Part shown: piece after piece, positions 17,760 through 26,254 of the stretch
Position numbering within the stretch: the first letter of the stretch is position 1
Layout: each line of letters opens with the position of its first letter
Assembly: GCA_024233115.1 (NCBI GenBank)
Contig: JACKQB010000009.1
Span: 1-64,000, forward strand
Direction: 5' to 3'
Source: Akkermansiaceae bacterium
GTDB taxonomy: Bacteria > Verrucomicrobiota > Verrucomicrobiia > Verrucomicrobiales > Akkermansiaceae
Length of the DNA stretch: 64,000 nt
The notes under the pieces: generated by a model
What the model was told of the DNA's origin: nothing
The model's database searches: none
Seen by the model: only the letters and a program-made list of their open reading frames with translations
Made by a program: the position numbers and the translations under genes

Positions 17760-19159
17760 GACCCGAATCCCTCCAATCCATGGATATGCGCCATTGCATA
17801 GGCTCGTTCAACCAATTCAAAAGCCTTTAAATGATCCCACAAGTCCACCGGTAGCCGCCCTTCCATTGCCGCCGCTTCCGCCAGTTCCACCAGCCTACCT
17901 GATTCCGCCGCCTCCCAGGAAGCGCTGCATTGATAGAGGACGCTTCCATCCGGTCTGAGCACCTGTTCGCGGTTGGCGTGCCACACTCCATCGGAGGTTC
18001 TAGCCCGAACTTCCTCCCGGCGCGCTCCTCCATGCCGATCCACCTCGATTCGCACCCATGTCGTCCCACAACGGCCAAGGAGCTTTGCCGAAGACTCGAT
18101 TCCGGCAGCGAGATCACCAGAGTCTTCGAGAAAGCACGAAACGAGTTCCAGTGGCTGCCCAAGGACGAAGTGGACGAGGTCGAGCGCATGGTATCCTAGA
18201 TCCAGGAGGGCTCCGCCACGGCAAAGGGAACGAGTAGCGCGGTGCCCGGCAGGTTTATCGCCAATCGGGCGCCCCAGTGAGATTCTCACCGACATTTCCG
18301 AAGGCCGGTGAGACTGGAGCGTGGCACGCAGTGCTACATAGGATGGATGAGAGCGCCTCTGAACCCCCACGATCAACGGAACCGGGTTTGACACCAGAAC
18401 GTCCTGGAGTTCCGCAAGCTCCGTGAGCGAACCGGCAAGAGGCTTCTCGACCAGAATCGCAAGACCCCTATGCATGCATTCCCGTTGTAACTGCCCGACT
18501 CTGGTGGGCGGAACGGCAATAACCACGGCTCCCACTCCGTCCATCACACCCGGATCATCAATGCTGGTGAAAGTGGGGATTCCAGAGTCATTCCAATGCT
18601 CTCTGTAAGGTTCATGTGGTTCCACAATTCCCCTCAGCGACCACATCAAGGGCATCGTCTGGATTCGTTCGACCCATTCGCCGCCCCTCCCCGCAGGGTT
18701 GGCTCCGATCACAACAATCCCCATGGGGGCGGAAATCAGTGGTAGGCGCCAGATCTCGCGCACTCCGTCAAACCGTCCGGCAAGTTCAGCCCCGCAAAGA
18801 TGCCATCCCTCGCGTCGCAGAATTTTCTGCATCCCGGCGCGCTCCTGAAAAGTCTTCAGCCAAACGGAAACAGCTCCGCTCTCCTTTGCATTTTGGACCA
18901 CTGCGCGAAGAAGACGGGTGCCCAGGCCATTTCCGCGATGGGCCTCGGAAACGACAAGAAGCCAGCAATACCAGGATCCCAAATGCCCCTTCTCCACGAC
19001 TGCCGCTGCCACAGGGGTCGAGTCCGAATCCCGGAAGACCATTATATGGGCCAACTCTAGGCGTTCCATCTCTGGCTCCTCACCCAAAACATCACGCAAT
19101 AGGGGTGCCGTCTCCAACGCTGTGGCGGCTGAATCGAGAGGCAGATCTTGCAAATTCAT
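17756..19159 (-). CDS. GNAT acetyltransferase fused to Gfo/Idh/MocA oxidoreductase
   Basis: A 467-residue fusion in one frame. Residues 1-140 are a GNAT domain with the acetyl-CoA loop AHRGNGLGTRLL (73-84) and a beta-strand before it (WYCWLLVVSE). Residues 146-260 are a Rossmann domain starting GIVVIGANPAGRGG, with VVIAVPPTR and the family's VEKPLAGS (EKP at 238-240, Lys in the active site). Residues 265-467 form the C-terminal alpha/beta domain with GGALLDLGYHALDLVHFVLG, where the His belongs to the expected catalytic region. Gfo/Idh/MocA enzymes oxidise sugar hydroxyls with NAD(P). Together with the DegT gene this suggests biosynthesis of an acetylated amino sugar or analogue. It is preceded by a 27-base gap and a Lon-like gene. 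Confidence 0.8.
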   Translation of the reverse strand: MNLQDLPLDSAATALETAPLLRDVLGEEPEMERLELAHIMVFRDSDSTPVAAAVVEKGHLGSWYCWLLVVSEAHRGNGLGTRLLRAVVQNAKESGAVSVWLKTFQERAGMQKILRREGWHLCGAELAGRFDGVREIWRLPLISAPMGIVVIGANPAGRGGEWVERIQTMPLMWSLRGIVEPHEPYREHWNDSGIPTFTSIDDPGVMDGVGAVVIAVPPTRVGQLQRECMHRGLAILVEKPLAGSLTELAELQDVLVSNPVPLIVGVQRRSHPSYVALRATLQSHRPSEMSVRISLGRPIGDKPAGHRATRSLCRGGALLDLGYHALDLVHFVLGQPLELVSCFLEDSGDLAAGIESSAKLLGRCGTTWVRIEVDRHGGARREEVRARTSDGVWHANREQVLRPDGSVLYQCSASWEAAESGRLVELAEAAAMEGRLPVDLWDHLKAFELVERAYAMAHIHGLEGFGS

Positions 19160-19186
19160 AGGAAATTAAATGGCTACGGAGGAGTT

Positions 19187-21247
19187 TCAGTATTGATAAA
19201 AGAGCTGTGGATTGGTCTGGGGAGATGAACCGCGATCAAGGACATGCCTCGCTCGTAACAGCCATCTGTCCGGGGCTACAGCGGACTCACGATTGATCAG
19301 TCCAAATCCATGAATTGTCTCGAACAGTGCTGCCGACTCTCTCATGAACTCTGCCGCCGCATCAGGGTTTGAGGCCATGAGGCTCTCGCCAGCCTGAAGC
19401 AGGATGGTTCCACGGATGAATGCCAGCAGCCACCCGTTAGCCCTTCGGAGAATCTCCGACGCTTCGTCGAAATCACTTTTTGCACCTTCAAAATCGCCAA
19501 ATGCCGCACGACAAGCGCCACTGTATTTCAGGGCCGTGGCAGCCGGCCAACCGTCCGCAAAAGCGGTATCCGGGATCGGCGGTTCCTCGGTCGGCCACCA
19601 GGACAATTTCGGATCACCTCCAGATAACAGCGCCCGGTAGCGGGCAAGATGCGCCGCACGTTGCACATAACCATCACCGTGCCGACTTTCATGTGCAAGA
19701 CGCAATGACTCAATATATAGGTCGCCAGCTTGCTCCGGGCGATTCAAGGCATGCCACAAAAGTAAATACGTAAGGTTTCGTGGTTCAGATCTTTTATCAA
19801 GGGGCGCGCCGATATCCAATTCTTTAGCCAAATGCAATGCTTCCTTCAAATCTGCACGAGCTGAATCCGCCTTTACTTGGTCAGATGTCTCCAGCGCCTC
19901 ATACATGCGCCCTTGTCCTCTCGACCCGATGGCGTGCAATCGAACGATGTGGCCATCAAGTTGGGGTAAACAGTTTGCCGCATGTAGGGCCTTAGTAGTG
20001 AGTTCCTCACACTGGTCGTGCTTGCACATGTCGGTAGAGGCAACGGCAATGCGAATGATTGCATTGCAGCCTTCTTTTGAGACCGTGCTGGGTATTTCGG
20101 GAAGTAGCCGAATGCACTGGTCGGGCACTCCTTGGTGGCAATAAAGGTCTGCACGTAACTTGGCAGCTTGGGATCGGCAGACATCCCATTGTAAGCCCGG
20201 GGTGTTTGAGATATTCGATCGCATGCAATCTAGTTGCAAAGCCAGAACGTGCAGGTCGGGTCTTGCGTTGCGCATTGAGTCTTCTATTTGTTCCAACTCT
20301 CGTAATGTCTCGTCCAGATTCGGAATAGTCTGGTAATCAAGAAATAGTGAATTCAAAAACCGCTCCAAATCGGCATTAGAATTTTCAAGGGTAGGAAATT
20401 TGGATTCTGGCAATAATTGCCGATCATGAGGGATTCCAATTTCGTCAATCAATCGTTTTTTGGCGGCCCATTCCTTGGAAAGGTATTCGGTTGTTGAGGT
20501 TTTTTCTGAGATGACATTCAGACCACCAGATGCAGCCCAATCGAGAGATGGCACATGTAGGTTTTTGAGGTGATGAAAAATTGCGACCAAGAAAGGCAGG
20601 GTAGCGCTATCGCCGCTTGGAAGACCGGCAGTTACAGGTGTAATGCCTATAATCCGAGCTTGTAGCAGCACCGCATCAGTTGCCCACTGGTTACGAACTG
20701 CGATTGCCCATGCCTCTTCCCACGATGCCCGCAGGCCTTCCACACTAGTCTGAACTCCATCGCTTGCGACCACTGTTGGGTCATCTCGTCTGTGCCTTGG
20801 TAGAATAATGAAAGGCAGCGCAATAGCCTCCGGCATGTCCTGACCATCGTTCCTGATAACCAGTGCTAATAACCCGTTTGCTTGCCTCCACATGGCAAGC
20901 GACTGATTCACGTGAGTCATGAATGCTGCCGAGCATTCATCGCACGCAATCTCCTCGCCATCATATTCCATTAACCGTTCGCGCTGGTTTCTGAGTAGCC
21001 ACCCGCGAATTTGTTCCAGCACGCCTGCTGGGAGCATATCGTTTGGTATGTCCACCTTCGGCCAAGGTTCCCGCTGTCTGCTGATCCACGCACGGATCGT
21101 GCATTCCGCAGCTACCTCGAGCGCAAGATCGTGATCGGATACAGGATTGACCAACAATCGAAGAAGCTCATGCAGTCGGTCAACTCGCATCAACCTAAGG
21201 TGTCCACGGGATCGGCATACTTTACGAAGATCGTCTATGGTTGTCAT
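19187..21247 (-). CDS. Lon-like domain fused to TPR-type repeats
   Basis: A 686-residue protein. Residues 125-285 resemble the proteolytic fold of Lon: a beta-rich start (GLLALVIRNDGQ), a segment TAGLPSGDSATLPFLVAIFH (Ser214 in the position of the catalytic Ser), WAASGGLNVISEK (compare the TGE strand of Lon) and KKRLIDEIGIPHDRQLLPE, with Lys263/264 where the catalytic Lys would fall. No AAA module is present. Residues 320-660 are alpha-helical repeats. Lon-like domains without ATPase occur in bacterial conflict systems as regulated proteases. The assignment rests on pattern recognition only. The gene lies 12 bases after an unknown gene in the same operon. An alternative is a purely structural repeat protein. 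Confidence 0.55.
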   Translation of the reverse strand: MTTIDDLRKVCRSRGHLRLMRVDRLHELLRLLVNPVSDHDLALEVAAECTIRAWISRQREPWPKVDIPNDMLPAGVLEQIRGWLLRNQRERLMEYDGEEIACDECSAAFMTHVNQSLAMWRQANGLLALVIRNDGQDMPEAIALPFIILPRHRRDDPTVVASDGVQTSVEGLRASWEEAWAIAVRNQWATDAVLLQARIIGITPVTAGLPSGDSATLPFLVAIFHHLKNLHVPSLDWAASGGLNVISEKTSTTEYLSKEWAAKKRLIDEIGIPHDRQLLPESKFPTLENSNADLERFLNSLFLDYQTIPNLDETLRELEQIEDSMRNARPDLHVLALQLDCMRSNISNTPGLQWDVCRSQAAKLRADLYCHQGVPDQCIRLLPEIPSTVSKEGCNAIIRIAVASTDMCKHDQCEELTTKALHAANCLPQLDGHIVRLHAIGSRGQGRMYEALETSDQVKADSARADLKEALHLAKELDIGAPLDKRSEPRNLTYLLLWHALNRPEQAGDLYIESLRLAHESRHGDGYVQRAAHLARYRALLSGGDPKLSWWPTEEPPIPDTAFADGWPAATALKYSGACRAAFGDFEGAKSDFDEASEILRRANGWLLAFIRGTILLQAGESLMASNPDAAAEFMRESAALFETIHGFGLINRESAVAPDRWLLRARHVLDRGSSPQTNPQLFYQY

Positions 21248-21259
21248 GGTGGCCTTACC

Positions 21260-22306
21260 TCAATAGTCTGTTGGAATTAGGTTTGCTGATTGGCCGTCTG
21301 ACAACTGGATACTCAAGCTGTTAGTTGAAAATTGAAGGGGTGTGCCCTTGCTTCCCGCCAAACCATTTCGGATCACGCCCACTTTTGCACCACTGCCGTC
21401 GTGAACGGTAGCGTTCTCAAACATGCCTGATGAATCATTTTCAACGCGCAGAGTATAAGCGCCCGGAGAAGCAAGAAGTTCAACCAGATGAACCACCACC
21501 GCTGAACCTTCTACTTGCCACGAATGGATCGCGAGCTTTCTGTCAGGTGTATCTCCTGCTGCAGCCAGACTTAGATGCTCCTCCACCTTGGGGATAATGG
21601 CAACAAAGGGAGTAACATTCACAGGCTGAAGTGAAGCCTCAGCTTCGTCAAATTGGATGGCCAGCTCGGTCAGGTGGTCGAGAAGCTGCATTTCTGACTT
21701 CAGGTATTCTAATCGAGGGTCATCTGAGTCGAAAATCTTCGTGCCAATCTTATCGGACAAGTCACCCATAGAGCTATCCCCATTACCTATCATGCGGCTG
21801 TAGAGGATTTTTGCAGACTCAACGATGGACAGATCAACTCGGCAAACCCCCCAGCCCTTACCAAGAATTTCGTTGGGGCAGGAGCGGGCGTTCCAAACTT
21901 GTAGAACCTGCAGAGGCTGGGCCTCTAGATGAGTTAGCAATTCCCAGTCGGTGGCAGGGGCAGAGTAGACCGAAAAAGGCATGAACCATGACCAGTCTTG
22001 ATCCCATTCACCAATGACCAACACGTATATAGGGCGGATGTCGTTACCGGTGACCGTATGGCTCAATAGAAGCACCGATCCTGAATCAAAGCCAGACGCG
22101 TCGGAATCATAGGCTGGCGCTTGGAAAAGGGTATTGCTGCAGGCGCTGGCTTCACTAATCGGAGGGCTATTCGCCGATTTATCCTCTGTGCTTGTTTCGC
22201 GTAAGGTTTGCTCAGTCTCCCTCTCGCGACTCCATGCGACGTGGTGTCCATGTCGGGTCGAATAGTCCGGCAGGCCGTCTGGTTGAAAATTGGTGTTCAT
22301 ATACAA
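21260..22306 (-). CDS. hypothetical protein of the ten-gene operon
   Basis: A 348-residue protein that I do not recognise. The first 70 residues are polar and probably disordered. Residues 80-190 are an alpha/beta region (VLLLSHTVTG, IYVLVIGEWDQDWSWFMPF, LQVLQVWNARSC). The C-terminal 90 residues are beta-rich (AVVVHLVELLASPGAYTLRV, SLSIQLSDGQSANL), as in a small beta-sandwich. No signal peptide or catalytic motif is visible. The gene is eight bases behind the sigma-like gene and 12 bases before the Lon-like gene, so all three are very likely co-translated parts of one function. Confidence 0.52.
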   Translation of the reverse strand: MYMNTNFQPDGLPDYSTRHGHHVAWSRERETEQTLRETSTEDKSANSPPISEASACSNTLFQAPAYDSDASGFDSGSVLLLSHTVTGNDIRPIYVLVIGEWDQDWSWFMPFSVYSAPATDWELLTHLEAQPLQVLQVWNARSCPNEILGKGWGVCRVDLSIVESAKILYSRMIGNGDSSMGDLSDKIGTKIFDSDDPRLEYLKSEMQLLDHLTELAIQFDEAEASLQPVNVTPFVAIIPKVEEHLSLAAAGDTPDRKLAIHSWQVEGSAVVVHLVELLASPGAYTLRVENDSSGMFENATVHDGSGAKVGVIRNGLAGSKGTPLQFSTNSLSIQLSDGQSANLIPTDY

Positions 22307-22314
22307 GGTCAGTG

Positions 22315-23142
22315 CTACACTCCATTAGCTATAAGGCAGTTCCCAATGCCACATTCCGAAGAATTTGCCCATTCAGCCAGCAGCCTGAAGAGAAACCCGG
22401 TTGCTTCGGGCAGGTCTTCGGCAGTGAAACCCTCTCTTTTTAGTCGAGAGAGAACTCGATCCAGTAGAATTTTCTGCCTCGTGTAGAGCGTTGACTGACT
22501 TGCTCCCAAACGATGGAGAATTTCAGGATGGCCAAGTTTGATTGTGTATGCTTTGGCCAAGAGTAGAATTTTTTCCTCTTCGGACAAATCATCGAATATC
22601 TTCCGAATAATGCTTTTGGCATTCAAATCGAGAATACTCGATTCGTCTGGTGTCTCACCTTGAGAAACATCTCGATTCGTATCGTCAGGAATTTCTGAGC
22701 TGAATTTTCGAGATTGAGTGACAATGGTTCGGCAGCGACTTTTTATCAAATTGTCTGTGCATTTTGCTTCCAGATAATTTCGAGCCTCTTCAGGCGTGCC
22801 TTTTGTAGAAGCTACCTCTAGATGAAATTTTTTGTAGACCTTTGCTCCTTCTTTGCTGCCTTCATCTTTAGAATTACGATTTGGTTTTGATCGAAACCAA
22901 TACGACTCCTCCAAATCATACCAACAATCTTCACAATTGCCTGAGTAGTATAGATCGCGCGCATGTACTGGGAGGTTGTTTTCCTCATAGCCCACAGCTG
23001 CAAACAATTTTTTCCTGTAACGTTCATGCGCAAATTTTCCTAGCGCAGCACGCGTCTCGTCTCCACATCGAGACAAGGCGCACTTATCAAACCACTCAGC
23101 CCAGTGCTCAGGTTTGGTCAGCTTGGGGGGGGCATTTCTCAT
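22315..23142 (-). CDS. sigma factor-like protein (region 4-like helix-turn-helix)
   Basis: A 275-residue protein. Residues 172-240 resemble sigma-70 region 4: IRKIFDDLSEEEKILLLAKA followed by a turn and LGASQSTLYTRQKILLDRVL, the helix-turn-helix with 'ASQSTLYTRQK' as recognition helix. An upstream helical section with Cys-containing NCEDCWYDLE could be a degenerate region 2. Sigma-like proteins with long N-terminal parts head several bacterial conflict operons. It overlaps the preceding small gene by four bases (ATGA) and is eight bases from the next. It may drive or sense expression of its own operon, but its DNA target is unknown. Confidence 0.6.
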   Translation of the reverse strand: MRNAPPKLTKPEHWAEWFDKCALSRCGDETRAALGKFAHERYRKKLFAAVGYEENNLPVHARDLYYSGNCEDCWYDLEESYWFRSKPNRNSKDEGSKEGAKVYKKFHLEVASTKGTPEEARNYLEAKCTDNLIKSRCRTIVTQSRKFSSEIPDDTNRDVSQGETPDESSILDLNAKSIIRKIFDDLSEEEKILLLAKAYTIKLGHPEILHRLGASQSTLYTRQKILLDRVLSRLKREGFTAEDLPEATGFLFRLLAEWANSSECGIGNCLIANGV

Positions 23143-23600
23143 GGTTCAGTCAAGAGGCCTTTTTTTCTTAGAAAACTCCGAAGCTCAGATTCCTCGTTAT
23201 CAGAGAGTGTAGGCTTGAATCTGTTGCGGCTTATGGATTGATTTCGGTCATCACCTGCATACGTGGTAAAATCCTTGGCCTCAAACATTGCTGGCCGCAG
23301 CACTCGGCCAAAATACCCGACTTTATCAGGATCGTTAGCATTCATGCCAGTCACGGGCAATGGGCCGGATTTGGAAACACCTAGAAGCAAAGGCCATGGG
23401 TCAAAAACGCTGGCTGAATTTGTGGTTCCTATACAGAGCCCGGGGTGTTTTCCCCCTGGGCGGGATTTGAAGGTGGGTATTTCGCGAAGCCAGAACTGAT
23501 CAGGAACCCACCATAGAGAGCCATAATCTACACCAAAGACGGTGGCTACCAGTCTATGAAGACGAATGCTATTTGATTCCTTTTGAGATAGTTTGCTCAT
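23139..23600 (-). CDS. small hypothetical protein, first gene of the operon
   Basis: A 153-residue protein with ATG at 23600. The arrangement KHPGLCIGTTNS ... PLLLGVSKSG faintly recalls the RPALVL/strand pattern of MazF/PemK-like folds, but the key residues are not clearly conserved. The C-terminal 40 residues are charged. The gene starts the minus-strand series of overlapping genes, and its stop overlaps the sigma-like gene start as ATGA. A toxin-like role is a weak guess. The 236 bases upstream are AT-rich and contain TATAAC and TTTAAG boxes that could be promoter parts, without a convincing spacing. Confidence 0.5.
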   Translation of the reverse strand: MSKLSQKESNSIRLHRLVATVFGVDYGSLWWVPDQFWLREIPTFKSRPGGKHPGLCIGTTNSASVFDPWPLLLGVSKSGPLPVTGMNANDPDKVGYFGRVLRPAMFEAKDFTTYAGDDRNQSISRNRFKPTLSDNEESELRSFLRKKGLLTEP

Positions 23601-23836
23601 ACATCTATGTAACTAAATATCTATTAGTTGTGTCCTTCTAATTGAGGTTATAACTTAAACGGAAAAATACTGCTGCTCTGATAGATAGATTCAGGAACGA
23701 AGTCAATATCCTTTCATTTGGGCATTTTTATTTAACACGCATAATAGCTCAGGGTGACTGCCGGGCACATATTCGGATCCATCTTTCAAATTCATTAAAA
23801 CGGCATGAAGGAAAAAGAGCCGAAGCCACACTCGCC

Positions 23837-24652
23837 TCAGAGGAACTTGCGGATGGTTTCCTGGAACTTGTTGTAAAGGAATCCAAGCGCCAGCAGCACC
23901 AGGCCCAGGGTGATGAAACTGAGGATACGACCGAGCGTTTCCAGCCGCATCACATCGATGCATACGACGTGCAACACCGCGGCGGCAAGCCACCACATGC
24001 CGATCAGGCGGTAGGGGCGGCAGCGGATGGCGAGCCCGGCACAGAAGAGCAGCGAGGCTAACAACGCCCAGCAGATCGCCAGCCCGGCACCGTCGAAGGC
24101 CTCCAGCACATGCACGGAGGAGGCGAAGACCAGCGTGACCAGCCCCGTGAGCAGGAGTATGACACGGCACGGCTTCCACGCGTCGTCGTGTTTCGTTTCA
24201 CGCCAGAGCATCGCGTGCATGACGAGGACGGCGAGAATCGGCAGGTAGCGAAGCCAGTCGTCCACGGTATGAATCATGACGGCACTCAGGGCAGCGAGCA
24301 TGAGGGGAAACACGGCACCCGCCATCATCATGCCCGTCTCGCGGCGGCGGGTCGCCCAGGCCGCCATCAGCAGCCCGAGCGCGGTCAGGGTGAGGTCCGG
24401 GCGGTCGAACTCCTGGAAGGCGTGCGTCGCCACGGCGAGGGTGATGCCGAAGGCCAGCAGCCCCTTGAACACGCTGCCGCCCAACAAGCCCCATCCCCGG
24501 TCCACCAGCGCCAGATGCGCGGCCAGCAGCAGCGCCGGCGCCCATCCGGCGAGCGGGTGGCCATTTCCCAACTCCACCAACGTGACCAGAGCCGACAGGT
24601 GGAACACCAGTGCCGGACCACCGATGCTGCGGCGCATGAAACACTGCGCCAT
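23837..24652 (-). pseudogene. DUF2339-like multi-spanning membrane protein, C-terminal remnant
   Basis: A 271-residue polytopic membrane protein with about eight hydrophobic helices. The end (RLETLGRILSFITLGLVLLALGFLYNKF) resembles the C-terminus of DUF2339 membrane proteins, which are normally 600-1000 residues. The N-terminal two thirds are missing, and the supposed start (MAQCFMRRSIGG) lies in the middle of a helix array. The sequence is visibly more GC-rich than the island genes beside it. I infer a truncated core-type gene left at the edge of the accessory region. A short independent membrane protein is possible. Confidence 0.5.
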
Positions 24653-25425
24653 CCCGCAAAATGCAAAATTGGTCAGGCAGAGAAAAGATGCATTGAGATC
24701 ATGTTAGGAGAGGTTCCAGTCCGTGGATTGTGGATTGGATGGTTGTTAGGTATGTATGTTAGTCTCCCAAATATCAACCTTTCAAATGCTAGCCGCTGAC
24801 GCGGGAGGCTGTCCAACTGCCGCCGCGCCCCCTCCTTCGCTGAAGCTACGGGAGGACACGGCGGCATCCACCAGCGGACTGGCACGTGTCGTGCTTGGCT
24901 GACATCGCACAACATCTGTAATGGCGGCAGTGCTTGATCCTGCGGGAGCCATTCCGTGGGACTGCCCCATCCCGCAGCGCACCAGGCACGGTTCCGGCAG
25001 ATCGTGCCTCACCGCCTTCACCATGCCTTCCGCCGTACCATTACAGCGAGTTGTGCGAAGTAAGCCGCACGCCTTGTGCCGGTCCGGCAGGTTGGCTCCT
25101 TGCGGCGCAGTTTTATGAAAGCTCCGCGCCTCGCTCACGTTGTCCGCCACCCCCTCCCGCCCTCGGTCTGCCCCGCAGTCAAAAAGATAACATAGGGATA
25201 GGTCTGGCGGTTCGATAGTCGAATCGCCATGCTTCAAGTGCTCGAAATGAAGAGCTTGAACCAACAAAACCTAACCACCATGTCAAAAAACAAATTTACC
25301 TAAAATGGAAGTAAGGAAGGCAATGTTGGCAAAAAGGGAGCAATGGGGGGGCCTTGCACCCTACATGGTTTTCGGATTCCCTTTCCCCTTGAGTTTTAAG
25401 GCTGTTTGGTTAAGCTCTCCGAACT
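24653..25425. other. non-coding stretch with several palindromes
   Basis: No convincing gene was found in 773 bases. The longest frame (24782-25267, minus) is low-complexity and ends in AAAVGQPPASAASI-like sequence. Three inverted repeats stand out: GCCGCCG...CGGCGGC (24819-24865) around a small central palindrome TTCGCTGAAG; a near-perfect hairpin at 25206-25228 (GGCGGTTCGA, loop TAG, TCGAATCGCC); and directly after it TTCAAG-GCTC...GAGC-TTGAA (25233-25260). The region may be island-edge debris, or the 25206-25260 part may be a regulatory leader for the following gene. Confidence 0.4.
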
Positions 25426-26163
25426 ATGAAAGCTCTTTTAGCCGCCGTTTTGGTATTTTCTCCGGCGATTCTGCTCCGTGCCCAGGAGGGTCAGGACAGC
25501 AAGCCGATCTGGAAACCCGAGGTGGGTGATTTTTGGACGTATCAGGTCGTGGTTGAAGTCCAGGAAGGAACGACGCTTCCGACTGGTGTGGATGGGCAGA
25601 AGATCGAGAAACTTGATGGCAAGGTGCGGGCGAGCTACATGCAGACCAGCGTATACCGGGGGCTCAAGAGCATGAAGGAAGGTGGCCCCGAGGTGCATGC
25701 TTTTTATGTTTCCAATGGTGACCAGTTAGAGGAAATCGAATACATGTATATCAGGCACGACGCTGTGGAAGCGGCGGGATCCAAGCAGGAAGGCAAGGCA
25801 CCCAAGGAACTCATGCCGCTGAGCAAAGCGATCCCGCTGGTGCGCTCCGAGTGGAAAGGGGGCGAGGCCTTTCCGTTTATGATGGATACCGTGGTGGGGG
25901 AACAGAAGATACGCCTGGTTCGGAAATTCAAGGTGCTCGGTTGGGAGACTCTCGAAACCGATGCGGGCAAATTCAAGGCCCTGCATGTGCAGGTCACAGG
26001 CTTGAACGGCCCGATGGAGATTAAACGTAGCTACTGGTTCACCCCCGGCACCGGGTTTATCAAGGAGGTGAAAAAATACTACCTGGGCGATAAAACCGTA
26101 TTCACCCAGACGCGTGTGTTAGAAAAAACGGGTAAGGCCCAAGCTAAGCCAGAAAAGGAATAG
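25426..26163 (+). CDS. secreted hypothetical protein (DUF3108/TapB-like)
   Basis: A 245-residue protein with a Sec signal peptide (MKALLAAVLVFSPAILLRA, cleavage before QEG). The mature part is beta-rich and has the order seen in DUF3108/TapB-like periplasmic proteins: PEVGDFWTYQVVVE near the N-terminus, METDAGKF-type 'LETDAGKFKALHVQV' in the middle and RSYWFTPGTGFIKEVKKYY near the end. The C-terminus is Lys/Glu-rich. It is probably periplasmic, with function unknown. It stands alone and converges with the lysozyme-like gene. Confidence 0.62.
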   Translation: MKALLAAVLVFSPAILLRAQEGQDSKPIWKPEVGDFWTYQVVVEVQEGTTLPTGVDGQKIEKLDGKVRASYMQTSVYRGLKSMKEGGPEVHAFYVSNGDQLEEIEYMYIRHDAVEAAGSKQEGKAPKELMPLSKAIPLVRSEWKGGEAFPFMMDTVVGEQKIRLVRKFKVLGWETLETDAGKFKALHVQVTGLNGPMEIKRSYWFTPGTGFIKEVKKYYLGDKTVFTQTRVLEKTGKAQAKPEKE

Positions 26164-26254
26164 CGGCGGCGAGTAGAGCTCCACGGGCATTTCTTTTTCG
26201 CGTCATTGACGTATTCCGCGGTTTGAAAAACGAGCTTCTTTGCTGCTGACTTAA

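Noticed and set aside
17756..19159. GNAT-oxidoreductase fusion as a sequencing frameshift artefact
   Set aside because: The two domains are joined in a single frame with no compensating signs, and the linker (WRLPLISAPMGIVVIG) is natural-looking. A lost stop codon cannot be excluded but needs more than one change.
23139..23600. MazF/PemK toxin with antitoxin
   Set aside because: The resemblance is limited to one short strand, and the adjacent gene is sigma-like and not an antitoxin, so it was left as unknown.
24782..25267. 161-codon minus-strand frame
   Set aside because: Low-complexity composition, no domain pattern, contains the palindrome at 24819-24865 and lacks a plausible start context.
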